A stretch of 5,953 bases of DNA from Ferruginibacter sp. (GTDB lineage Bacteria; Bacteroidota; Bacteroidia; Chitinophagales; Chitinophagaceae): contig JAGPDJ010000171.1 of the NCBI GenBank assembly GCA_018057635.1, forward strand, positions 1-5,953, in the 5' to 3' direction. The notes under the pieces are model-generated. The model saw nothing but the letters and a program-made list of their open reading frames with translations, had not been told where the DNA came from and did not search any database. Shown piece after piece: positions 1 through 5,907 of this stretch (position 1 is its first letter; every line of letters begins with the position of its first letter). Made by a program: the position numbers and the translations under genes.

Positions 1-1428
1 GTCTGAAAGCAATTGTTTTACTGCGGGGCTTACATAAACAGGATCCTGTTTAGTGATGTACAATTCCATCAGGGGTTCAAATACCTTCCTGTCAACGGTT
101 GCATTAAATTCTTTAAATGTTTCTGTCAGCTTTTTTATTACATCATCTTTCTTTTTAAGATACGTTGCTTCATCCTTATTGAAAGCAGTTACCAGTGAAT
201 TCATATCAGCAGCTATTCCCAAAAGTTCAATCCTTGGTACGATCTCATTGAAATAATCACGGGCATGGCTGTAAGGCTCAATATCAGCATAAGCTTTGGA
301 AAGGTCGGGCAATAAATTACCATAACTGCTTTTCCAAACCGGGTTCGCATTTATTCTTTGCTCAAAACCACTTTCAAATGCCAGCTTTTTTTCTACTGCT
401 TTGCTGGAAGTTAAACCCAGCACCTCGCCCTGCCATTTTTTATAATAATTTTCTATGCTGGCATATTTGGCTGCATATTGAATTTTGATTTGTTCATCTG
501 AGCGCATAAATCCTTTTAGCACCTGCAGTACTTTTGCCCTGATCTCAATTTTTGCCGGATCACTTACCGTCATCACCTGTTTTACGGCAGCGGCACTTAA
601 ATATTCTGTGGTACGGCCGGGAAAACCAAACACCATGGTAAAATCGCCTTCTTTCATTCCATCAAGAGAAATTTTTAAGGAGCGTTTTGGTTTGTACGGA
701 ACATTGTCAGGTGAAAAAGAAGCAGGTTTGTTATTCTTATCTGCATAGATCCGGAACATAGAGAAATCGCCTGTATGCCTGGGCCACATCCAGTTGTCTG
801 TATCCTTGCCAAAATTCCCGATAGCCGATGGTGGTGCGCCAACCAGCCTTACATCTTTATAAGTTTCTGTAACAAAAAGAAAATATTTATTGCCATCAAA
901 GAAAGGTCGGATGATGAGGTCTTCATAAGTTTCTTTTTTGTATTCCTTCCTGAGTTTGCTTAAGTTCTTATCTATCTGGCTTTGTCTTTCAGCTTCTGTA
1001 AGCGTAGCACCAACATTTGCCATCACATCTTTTGTAACTTCTTCTATGCGTACGATGAAGGTTGCAAACAGACCGGGATTTTGCAATTCCTGTCCGTAAT
1101 TGTAAGCCCAGAAACCATTTTGTATATAATTATTGGTAACAGATGAGTGATTCTGAATGGCATCAAACCCGCAATGGTGGTTGGTTAATATCAATCCTTT
1201 ATCGGAGATCACTTCTGCAGTACAAAATCCGCCAAAACTTACAATTGCATCTTTCAGGCTTCCTTTGCTGATACTGTATATATCATCTGCATTGATCTTC
1301 ATACCCAGCTTCTTCATGTTTTTTTCATTCAAAGCCTTTAGCAACTGTGGCAGCCACATGCCTTCATCGGCAAAGGAATTAAAACAAAAAAAGCCGGCTA
1401 ATAATGCGGTTATAATTAGTTTTTTCAT
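1..1428 (-). CDS. S46 family dipeptidyl-peptidase (DPP7/DPP11-like), 3' end outside window
   Basis: The first 476 residues are open, in frame, to the window edge. S46 enzymes are chymotrypsin-fold serine exopeptidases that release dipeptides from oligopeptide N-termini, usually in the periplasm or at the cell surface. Residues 1-20 look like a Sec signal peptide, with likely cleavage at SFA|DEGMW; a mature N-terminus near DEGMW is typical of the family. The catalytic His is H85 in TNHHCG (82-87). The segment NWMWPRHTGD (212-221) matches the family block that supplies the N-terminus-binding Asn, Trp and Arg (N212, W213, R217) and the catalytic Asp (D221). N327 in IENYYKKW fits the further substrate-anchoring Asn. 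The catalytic Ser and the residue separating DPP7 from DPP11 specificity lie in the missing C-terminal part (family length is about 700-720 residues), so P1 preference cannot be read. The ATG at 1426-1428 is chosen because it begins the signal peptide; no Shine-Dalgarno is seen. Confidence 0.93.
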   Translation of the reverse strand, partial: MKKLIITALLAGFFCFNSFADEGMWLPQLLKALNEKNMKKLGMKINADDIYSISKGSLKDAIVSFGGFCTAEVISDKGLILTNHHCGFDAIQNHSSVTNNYIQNGFWAYNYGQELQNPGLFATFIVRIEEVTKDVMANVGATLTEAERQSQIDKNLSKLRKEYKKETYEDLIIRPFFDGNKYFLFVTETYKDVRLVGAPPSAIGNFGKDTDNWMWPRHTGDFSMFRIYADKNNKPASFSPDNVPYKPKRSLKISLDGMKEGDFTMVFGFPGRTTEYLSAAAVKQVMTVSDPAKIEIRAKVLQVLKGFMRSDEQIKIQYAAKYASIENYYKKWQGEVLGLTSSKAVEKKLAFESGFEQRINANPVWKSSYGNLLPDLSKAYADIEPYSHARDYFNEIVPRIELLGIAADMNSLVTAFNKDEATYLKKKDDVIKKLTETFKEFNATVDRKVFEPLMELYITKQDPVYVSPAVKQLLSD

Positions 1429-1445
1429 GTCAATCGTTTAGGCAG

Positions 1446-1453
1446 CAAATGTA
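1446..1453 (-). promoter_or_regulatory. Candidate -7 promoter element of the S46 peptidase gene
   Basis: Read on the minus strand this is TACATTTG, an exact match to the Bacteroidota -7 consensus TAnnTTTG. It lies 17 bases upstream of the ATG, implying a very short leader. No TTTG-like -33 box sits at the usual 19-21 base spacing. Two further CATTTG copies follow upstream (plus-strand CAAATG at 1466 and 1481), so which copy is used is uncertain. Confidence 0.45.
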
Positions 1454-1488
1454 AGTAATAAGGGGCAAATGCTATAGCTACAAATGAT

Positions 1489-1526
1489 AAGTGGTTGAGT
1501 TGTTTTAGTTCACAACTCAACCACTT
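1489..1526 (-). terminator. Perfect 15-bp inverted repeat, possible terminator or 3' stabilising hairpin
   Basis: The arms AAGTGGTTGAGTTGT (1489-1503) and ACAACTCAACCACTT (1512-1526) are exact reverse complements around an 8-base loop. The hairpin begins about 30 bases after the stop codon of the DUF6580 gene and lies upstream of the S46 gene, both on the minus strand. The obvious reading is transcript-end formation for the DUF6580 mRNA. There is no clear U-run after the stem on either strand, so it may instead be a 3' end-protecting hairpin or a protein-binding site above the peptidase promoter. Confidence 0.5.
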
Positions 1527-1557
1527 TATTGAAAAAAATCTGTATAGTAATTTTAAG

Positions 1558-2115
1558 TTATGCGACAGCTCTTTTCTTTGCCACTATACTGGTAATTGCG
1601 TAATAAGTGCCAAAAAGTATACCGCTGTAAACAAGGTCGGCCACAAGGCTGGTGCGTAGGAAAGGCAATGCCTGTATATAACATTGCATGAAACCATTTG
1701 AATCCTGTGTATAAGTATGGTAAACTGGGTTATCTATCAGGAAAAAAGAGAGGTTAGACAATACATAAAAAATAACCGATGACATCAATGAATAGCCGAT
1801 GACATTTTTCACATTCACTTTCTTCAGGTTAAAAGCAATGATCGTAATCAATGCAAGGATGCCATAACCTACCAGCTGTCCCCAACCCCAGAAGCCTGGT
1901 GCAATATTAAAAACCTCGAACATGATATCGGATAAAAGCATGGAAAAGATTGGTAAAATGAAAGCCAGCCTCTTGTCTTTTAAAGTAGCTCCGGCAAAAA
2001 TAGCCATCCCAATTATCGGGCTGAAATTATCAGGATACATAATAACCCTTGAAATAGCAGCAATTAGTATTAATAAAACAGCAATTATAAATTGAGTAGA
2101 ATTTTGTTTGTTCAT
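1558..2115 (-). CDS. DUF6580 family putative membrane transport protein
   Basis: A 185-residue integral membrane protein that I recognise as the DUF6580 type, a family described as putative transporters resembling ECF-type substrate-binding subunits; no substrate is established. From the chosen start, hydrophobic segments lie at about residues 8-26, 32-44, 49-66, 79-96, 104-126 and 155-178, so five or six membrane passes. Family-like blocks include the SR..MYPDNFSPI stretch after the first helix, the LSD motif at 61-63, and the Gly/Trp-rich GFWGWGQLVGYG near 74-85. The tail is basic (AKKRAVA). An upstream ATG at 2185-2187 would add 24 residues, but the extension looks unrelated to the family and contains a -7-like octamer. 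I therefore prefer the ATG at 2113-2115; the ATG at 2119-2121 is nearly equivalent. The gene stands alone, divergent from yraN. Confidence 0.8.
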   Translation of the reverse strand: MNKQNSTQFIIAVLLILIAAISRVIMYPDNFSPIIGMAIFAGATLKDKRLAFILPIFSMLLSDIMFEVFNIAPGFWGWGQLVGYGILALITIIAFNLKKVNVKNVIGYSLMSSVIFYVLSNLSFFLIDNPVYHTYTQDSNGFMQCYIQALPFLRTSLVADLVYSGILFGTYYAITSIVAKKRAVA

Positions 2116-2131
2116 CAGCATAATATTTGGG

Positions 2132-2139
2132 CAAAAATA
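2132..2139 (-). promoter_or_regulatory. Candidate -7 promoter element of the DUF6580 gene
   Basis: The minus-strand octamer TATTTTTG fits TAnnTTTG. Transcription would begin near 2125, only a few bases before the ATGs at 2121 and 2115, giving a nearly leaderless message. No -33 element is evident, and T-rich DNA produces such matches by chance, so this is only modest support for the shorter start. Confidence 0.3.
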
Positions 2140-2220
2140 GGTAATAAAACCTTTCTTTCCCATAATAATGGCTCCATTTTTCCTCATGCTGTTAATTAAT
2201 CAATTGCTTATTTTTAATAA

Positions 2221-2577
2221 ATGGCAAATCACAACGAAACCGGAAAAAAAGGCGAATCACTGGCAGTTGAATATTTTTTGCAAAAAGGATATGAAATACT
2301 GCACAGGAACTGGCGCCATAAAAAGCTGGAAGTTGATATCATAGCATCAGCCAATGGCATGCTGCATTTTATTGAAGTAAAGACAAGAAGTTCTGACCGT
2401 TTTGGATACCCTGAAGAGCAGGTTGACAGGAAAAAAATCAGGTTTTTAATTGATGCTTCTGCAGAATTTTTATTTCAATACCCGCAATGGCAAAGGATAC
2501 AATTTGATGTGCTGTCGGTTATTATCAATAATAACGGCAATACTGATTTCTTTTTAATTGAAGATATTTACCTCTGA
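2221..2577 (+). CDS. yraN: YraN family protein (UPF0102), predicted nuclease fold
   Basis: A complete 118-residue protein, the usual length of this widespread family. YraN proteins have a restriction-endonuclease-like (PD-(D/E)xK) fold related to Holliday junction resolvases; the substrate and cellular role are not settled. The motifs appear in order: GKKGESLAVEYFLQKGY (8-24) with conserved E12, then NWR (30-32), then LEVDII (36-41) with D39, then IEVKTR (51-56) with E52 and K54 forming the E-x-K signature, and finally QFDVLSV (94-100), matching the family's terminal R-F-D-V strand. The metal-binding and catalytic set E12, D39, E52, K54 is intact. The usual glycine of the GE(I/V)D motif is leucine here (L36). 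The ATG at 2221 is chosen because the protein begins in family register; upstream DNA is very AT-rich without a Shine-Dalgarno. It converges with the cysteine-cluster gene 13 bases downstream. Confidence 0.93.
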   Translation: MANHNETGKKGESLAVEYFLQKGYEILHRNWRHKKLEVDIIASANGMLHFIEVKTRSSDRFGYPEEQVDRKKIRFLIDASAEFLFQYPQWQRIQFDVLSVIINNNGNTDFFLIEDIYL

Positions 2578-2601
2578 AAAACCAGGCAGGTTACTTGCCT
2601 G
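2577..2601 (-). terminator. Small intrinsic terminator of the cysteine-cluster gene
   Basis: On the minus strand CAGGCA (2601-2596) pairs with TGCCTG (2588-2583), and after one G comes a run of five T (2581-2577). The loop contains the TAA stop codon of the gene at 2591-3106, so the hairpin overlaps its coding end. Read on the plus strand the stem extends to eight pairs with one G-U, but no U-run follows, so termination should favour the minus strand. Confidence 0.5.
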
Positions 2602-3106
2602 CAGCTTTGGCTTCCACAAGTGTTTTAATTTTTTCAACCATTTTAAAGGTTGCCGGACAATAGTCTAAATTTTGCCTGTGTACATAGCCATAGTCACTCC
2701 AGGTTCTTTTTGATAAATGGGGAAAACCTGAACAGTCAACCGGCCTTATTTCATAAATAGAACATTTATTGTCTTTCAAATTAAGGAACTGGCAGGGTTG
2801 TGTTTTATTAACCAGGTCTCCGCTACTGTCTTTCTTCAGCCATTGTTTTTTAAATGCTTCGGGTGTCTGGTTAAAATGAGCAGAGATGCGTTTTAGGTCC
2901 TTCACCGTAAAAGTTGGCGTCATCTTCTTGCAGCAATTGGCGCACGAAAGGCAATCAATCTCTTTCCACACTTCAGGTTCTACTATTTTTGTTAACTGGT
3001 GGATACCTTTTGGAGGATCTTTTTCAGTTACTTTCAAAAATTTCCGGAAAGATTTTCTGTAAATAGAGAGTTTTCTTTTGAATGACCTGAAGTTAACGGG
3101 AAGCAT
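2591..3106 (-). CDS. YkgJ family cysteine-cluster (CxxCxxCC) metal-binding protein
   Basis: A 171-residue soluble protein with the CxxCxxCC domain, thought to chelate zinc or iron (possibly an Fe-S cluster); the function is not established. Numbered from the chosen ATG, CLSCANCC gives C52, C55, C58 and C59. C105 and C115 follow, then YEIRPVDCSGFP (118-129) with C125, and finally C150. The eight-cysteine pattern and the Y-E-x-R-P-x-x-C-x-x-F-P block are characteristic. Residues 6-30 are strongly basic, a possible nucleic-acid or membrane-surface contact (inference). The frame can be extended to a TTG at 3166, but that extension is not family-like and crosses the candidate promoter, so the ATG at 3104-3106 is preferred. 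No Shine-Dalgarno is seen. The gene is divergent from xerD and convergent with yraN, with no partner gene. Confidence 0.87.
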   Translation of the reverse strand: MLPVNFRSFKRKLSIYRKSFRKFLKVTEKDPPKGIHQLTKIVEPEVWKEIDCLSCANCCKKMTPTFTVKDLKRISAHFNQTPEAFKKQWLKKDSSGDLVNKTQPCQFLNLKDNKCSIYEIRPVDCSGFPHLSKRTWSDYGYVHRQNLDYCPATFKMVEKIKTLVEAKAAGK

Positions 3107-3137
3107 ATCAGCTTTTGGTTTTAAAATAATTGAGCAG

Positions 3138-3167
3138 CGAAAATAATGTTTAATTAAATTGTACAAT
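3138..3167 (-). promoter_or_regulatory. Candidate promoter of the cysteine-cluster gene
   Basis: On the minus strand ATTG (3167-3164) is followed after 18 bases by TATTTTCG (3145-3138). Each box differs by one base from the Bacteroidota pattern TTTG / TAnnTTTG, and the spacing is close to the usual 19-21. The implied start near 3131 leaves a leader of about 25 bases before the ATG at 3106 and excludes the upstream TTG at 3166. Two 10-bp palindromes, TTTAATTAAA (3149-3158) and ATTGTACAAT (3158-3167), overlap it. Confidence 0.35.
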
Positions 3168-3195
3168 CATTGATCTGATAAATAAGGTATAAATA

Positions 3196-4095
3196 ATGTG
3201 GGATGCATATAAAAAAGGTTACAAGGCCTGGCTTCAACTGGAAAAATCGCTGGCAGATAATTCAGTAGAAGCTTACCTGCATGATATAGAAATGCTCACA
3301 AGTTTTCTATTGCAAACGGATGAATTGAAAACACCGGAGCAGGTTACGCTGAAAGACCTGGAGAAATTTGTGCAATGGGTACACGAACTTGGGATGACAC
3401 CAACATCTCAGGCCAGGATCATTTCCGGATTAAGGAGTTTTTATAAATACTGTTTACTGGAACAAATCAGTAAAACAGACCCAACTGTTTTACTGGAAGC
3501 GCCAAAATTAAAACGGGCATTACCGGATGTATTGAGTTTTGAAGAGATTGAAGCGATCATTGCTGCCATAGATCTGAGCAAAGATGAAGGCGGAAGGAAC
3601 AAAGCGATCCTTGAAACAATGTACAGTTGTGGTCTCCGTGTTTCAGAACTGGTTAATTTAAAGATCAGTTGCCTGTACCTGGATGTGGGGTTTATAAAAG
3701 TGACAGGGAAAGGTGATAAGGAAAGGCTTGTACCGATTGGCAAGGATGCTATTAAGTTTATTAATATATACCGGAACAATATACGCAACCATATTGCCGT
3801 GAAAAAAGGGGAGGACGACATTTTGTTTCTTAACAGGCGTGGAAGCCGTTTATCCAGGGTGATGATCTTTTTATTCCTGAAGGCACTGGCAAAAAAAGCG
3901 GGCATCAATAAAAATATATCTCCGCATACATTGAGGCATTCTTTCGCCACACACCTGGTAGAAGGAGGCGCTGACCTGCGGGCGGTGCAGGAAATGCTCG
4001 GACATTCCAGTATAACCACAACAGAAATTTATACGCATCTCGACAGGGAGTACCTGCGTAATACCCTTCAACAATTCCATCCGGCTTTTAAATAG
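3196..4095 (+). CDS. xerD: Site-specific tyrosine recombinase XerD (XerC/XerD family)
   Basis: A full-length 299-residue tyrosine recombinase, the standard XerC/D size. With a partner recombinase at dif, these enzymes resolve chromosome dimers at division. The N-terminal SAM-like core-binding domain spans about residues 4-88 and includes the SLADNSVEAYLHDI helix. The catalytic domain spans about 110-290. All catalytic residues are present: R148 in SCGLRVSELVNL, K172 in the VTGKGDKERLVPIG hairpin, H244 and R247 in SPHTLRHSFATHL, H270 in MLGHSS, and nucleophile Y279 in TEIYTH. The C-terminal tail HLDREYLRNTLQQFHP is the XerC/D partner-contact helix. The ATG at 3196 follows an AAGG (3184-3187) at 8 bases, one of the few Shine-Dalgarno-like sites here. 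Assignment to XerD rather than XerC is by overall resemblance. No integron cassettes, inverted repeats or cargo surround it, which argues for the housekeeping enzyme rather than a mobile-element integrase. Confidence 0.93.
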   Translation: MWDAYKKGYKAWLQLEKSLADNSVEAYLHDIEMLTSFLLQTDELKTPEQVTLKDLEKFVQWVHELGMTPTSQARIISGLRSFYKYCLLEQISKTDPTVLLEAPKLKRALPDVLSFEEIEAIIAAIDLSKDEGGRNKAILETMYSCGLRVSELVNLKISCLYLDVGFIKVTGKGDKERLVPIGKDAIKFINIYRNNIRNHIAVKKGEDDILFLNRRGSRLSRVMIFLFLKALAKKAGINKNISPHTLRHSFATHLVEGGADLRAVQEMLGHSSITTTEIYTHLDREYLRNTLQQFHPAFK

Positions 4096-4151
4096 ATAAT
4101 ATTCAGTGAAAAAACAATGGCAGTTATTCTATTGCTTGAAGTAGAAATATC

Positions 4152-4952
4152 TTACTTACTTTCCAACAACGGATTTGGTTGCGGAAATATAGTTGGTTCT
4201 GTAAATTCTTTATTGGTAACCCTGCTCCTGTAATTCTTAAAAGTACTTTGCAGCCTCAGTTTCAATACACCGAGGATACCTTCTTTCACAATGCCCTTGT
4301 TCATTTTGCTGGCGCCCAGTTGCCTGTCGATAAAAGTGATGGGTACTTCTGCAATTTTAAAACCGAGTTTCCATGCTGCATATTTCATTTCTATCTGGAA
4401 CGCATACCCTACAAAACTGATCCCATCGAGGTTGATTGATTCCAGCACTTCTCTTTTATAACATACAAATCCGGCTGTAGGATCTTTTATAGGCATCCAG
4501 GTTATGATCCGTGTATACATGGATGCACCTTTTGATAGCATGATCCTGTTTGCAGGCCAGTTTGCTACCGCTCCGCCTTTTACATAACGGGAACCAACAG
4601 CTACATCAGCTTCATTTTCATGTTTACAGGCGTTGTATAATCGTTCCAGGTCATTGGGATTGTGTGAAAAATCGGCATCCATTTCAAATATAAATCGGTA
4701 GCCATTTTTTAAACACCATTTAAAACCGTGGATATAAGCAGTACCAAGCCCCAGTTTACCCCTTCTTTCTTCCAGGAATAACTGGCCGGGATATTTTGGG
4801 AACAACGATTTTACAATAGAAGCAGTGCCATCAGGAGAGCCATCATCAATGATGAGAATATGATAATCCTGCTTCAGGTTAATTACTGCAGCTATGATTG
4901 ACTCAATATTCTCTTTCTCATTGAAAGTAGGTATGATAACAATTTTTTCCAA
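4152..4952 (-). CDS. Polyprenol monophosphomannose synthase-like family 2 glycosyltransferase (DPM1-like)
   Basis: A 266-residue GT-A glycosyltransferase of the dolichyl/polyprenyl-phosphate mannose synthase type. It probably transfers a sugar from a nucleotide donor (GDP-mannose in characterised relatives) to polyprenyl phosphate on the cytoplasmic membrane face, making a lipid-linked donor for glycan or protein glycosylation. The motifs appear in order: IPTFNEKENI (7-16), IDDGSPDGT (35-43), GLGTAY (68-73), the metal-binding D-x-D in EMDADFSH (90-97, D92 and D94), GSRYVKGG (120-127), DPTAGF (157-162), GYAFQIEM (182-189), and the acceptor-loop segment R210..GASKM (213-217). There is no C-terminal membrane domain, so it is the short, peripherally bound form; residues 241-266 are a variable tail. 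The start is TTG at 4950-4952. An in-frame TAA lies just upstream, there is no ATG between it and the conserved motif at residue 8, and the next Met is 91. Donor sugar is inferred from family. Confidence 0.9.
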   Translation of the reverse strand: MEKIVIIPTFNEKENIESIIAAVINLKQDYHILIIDDGSPDGTASIVKSLFPKYPGQLFLEERRGKLGLGTAYIHGFKWCLKNGYRFIFEMDADFSHNPNDLERLYNACKHENEADVAVGSRYVKGGAVANWPANRIMLSKGASMYTRIITWMPIKDPTAGFVCYKREVLESINLDGISFVGYAFQIEMKYAAWKLGFKIAEVPITFIDRQLGASKMNKGIVKEGILGVLKLRLQSTFKNYRSRVTNKEFTEPTIFPQPNPLLESK

Positions 4953-4973
4953 TATCCTAAATGGTTATAAGTT

Positions 4974-4981
4974 CAAACTTA
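4974..4981 (-). promoter_or_regulatory. Candidate -7 promoter element of the glycosyltransferase gene
   Basis: The minus-strand octamer TAAGTTTG matches TAnnTTTG exactly and lies 21 bases before the TTG start, giving a leader of roughly 15 bases. It suggests a separate promoter, although the exonuclease gene lies upstream on the same strand. It overlaps the inverted repeat TAAGTT-CA-AACTTA (4968-4981), a possible operator. No good -33 box is apparent. Confidence 0.42.
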
Positions 4982-5018
4982 CAATATATAATCTAAAGGC
5001 TTAATCTGAAAAACTTTA

Positions 5019-5789
5019 TTAATTGTTTTTTAACAGGGTTCGGTTGAAGAGTTCGGTTAGTTTTTTCTTTGTGTGCAGCGGAAAATCTCCTCTCATCATC
5101 CAGTCATAATATTGTGGTTCTGTTTTTAAGACCTGTAATACCGAACGGCCTTTGTATTTTCCAAAGTTAAATATTTCAATTCCATTTTCGTCATAAGAGA
5201 ACCTGCGGGCATAATCAATTATTTTCTCTTCACCAATGGTGCCTAAAATGGTATCAACTGAATCGCCCAGTTGTTCATAACGTTGCAATTGAGCGAGTAA
5301 AACATCAATAGTTGCCTGAACATCAGCTTCTGCACTGTGTGCGTTAACCAGTTCTTTCTGGCAATAAAACTTATAGGCAGCAGTTAAAGTGCGGGGTTCC
5401 ATACTATAAAAAATGTGCTGAACATCTATCATCCTCCTGTCTGTAAGATCAACTTCCATTCCAGCCCTTAAAAATTCTTCCATCAGCACAGGTATATCAA
5501 AACGGTTGCTGTTATATCCGCCGAGGTCGCAATTCTCCAGGTATTGTTTGATCTCATTGGCTGCCTGTTTAAAAGTAGGTGCATCTTTAACCATATCGTC
5601 TGTTATGCCATGAATCTCAGTAGACGAAGGAGGTATTGGCATGCCGGGATTGATCAGTTTCCGCTTCACCTGCCTTTCCATATCAGGTAAAACTTTAACA
5701 ATGGCAATTTCAACAATTCTGTCTGTAGAAAGGTTAACACCGGTTGTTTCCAGGTCAATAAAAGCAACAGGACGGGTCAATTTTAGCAT
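5019..5789 (-). CDS. DEDDh 3'-5' exonuclease with ExoX-like C-terminal domain
   Basis: A complete 256-residue protein. Residues 6-172 form a DnaQ/RNase T-type exonuclease with the full DEDDh set: D12 and E14 in FIDLETTG (Exo I), D98 in YNSNRFDIPVL (Exo II), and H151 and D156 in HSAEAD (Exo III). The HGITDDMV segment (60-67) is typical of epsilon-like and ExoX-like enzymes. Residues about 205-250 (FNFGKYKGRSV, then QYYDWMMRGDF) form a small ExoX-like or DUF3820-related module, often found after such nucleases. The reaction is removal of nucleotides from DNA (possibly RNA) 3' ends with two metal ions. It is not obviously the replicative proofreading subunit: no polymerase domain or PolIII-binding segment is recognisable, and a repair or processing role like ExoX is more likely (inference). 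The ATG at 5787-5789 lies shortly before the first motif and has no Shine-Dalgarno. Confidence 0.92.
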   Translation of the reverse strand: MLKLTRPVAFIDLETTGVNLSTDRIVEIAIVKVLPDMERQVKRKLINPGMPIPPSSTEIHGITDDMVKDAPTFKQAANEIKQYLENCDLGGYNSNRFDIPVLMEEFLRAGMEVDLTDRRMIDVQHIFYSMEPRTLTAAYKFYCQKELVNAHSAEADVQATIDVLLAQLQRYEQLGDSVDTILGTIGEEKIIDYARRFSYDENGIEIFNFGKYKGRSVLQVLKTEPQYYDWMMRGDFPLHTKKKLTELFNRTLLKNN

Positions 5790-5829
5790 GAAATGGGTTA
5801 ATTTTTGTTGAAAAAATCAAATAATGGTA

Positions 5830-5837
5830 CAAAAGTA
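5830..5837 (-). promoter_or_regulatory. Candidate -7 promoter element of the exonuclease gene
   Basis: Minus-strand TACTTTTG fits TAnnTTTG and lies 40 bases before the exonuclease ATG. The heptamer TACTTTT recurs twice upstream on the same strand (plus-strand AAAAGTA at 5849 and 5865), so alternative positions exist. No -33 box is clear. Confidence 0.35.
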
Positions 5838-5864
5838 ATCCTGTGTGTAAAAGTATTTGTAGTT

Positions 5865-5876
5865 AAAAGTACTTTT
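5865..5876. repeat. 12-bp perfect palindrome in a divergent promoter region
   Basis: AAAAGTACTTTT is its own reverse complement. It lies between the divergent starts of the exonuclease gene (5789) and the gene beginning at 5939. It contains the last of three AAAAGTA heptamers, which start at 5831, 5849 and 5865. It ends 31 bases upstream of the plus-strand -7 box, so a bound regulator could affect either gene; this is unproven. Confidence 0.4.
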
Positions 5877-5907
5877 TCCTGATGATTTTCGTTTACCGAT
5901 CATACAT

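Noticed and set aside
13..1441. Plus-strand open frames at 13-198, 53-256, 485-748, 775-963 and 1157-1441
   Set aside because: They lie opposite the S46 peptidase reading frame, which has conserved catalytic motifs throughout; their translations show no recognisable domain.
3441..4080. Minus-strand open frames at 3441-4019 (192 codons) and 3871-4080
   Set aside because: They are antisense to the conserved catalytic domain of xerD, and the protein sequences look like shadow translations.
3196..4095. The tyrosine recombinase as an integrase of a mobile element
   Set aside because: The protein has standard XerD length and motifs, no cargo genes, no tRNA and no attachment-site repeats are visible, and neighbours are housekeeping genes.
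4096..4151. Terminator in the convergent gap between xerD and the glycosyltransferase gene
   Set aside because: Only weak pairings were found (for example AAGTA with TACTT, five pairs) and no stem followed by a U-run.
4179..4439. Plus-strand 86-codon open frame
   Set aside because: It is antisense to the glycosyltransferase C-terminal half, with no domain and no promoter-like sequence of its own.
2221..5789. YraN, XerD and the exonuclease as one linked DNA-processing or defence system
   Set aside because: The genes are on different strands, have separate promoter-like elements and are interrupted by unrelated genes. Each is a widespread single-copy family, so proximity alone does not support a system.
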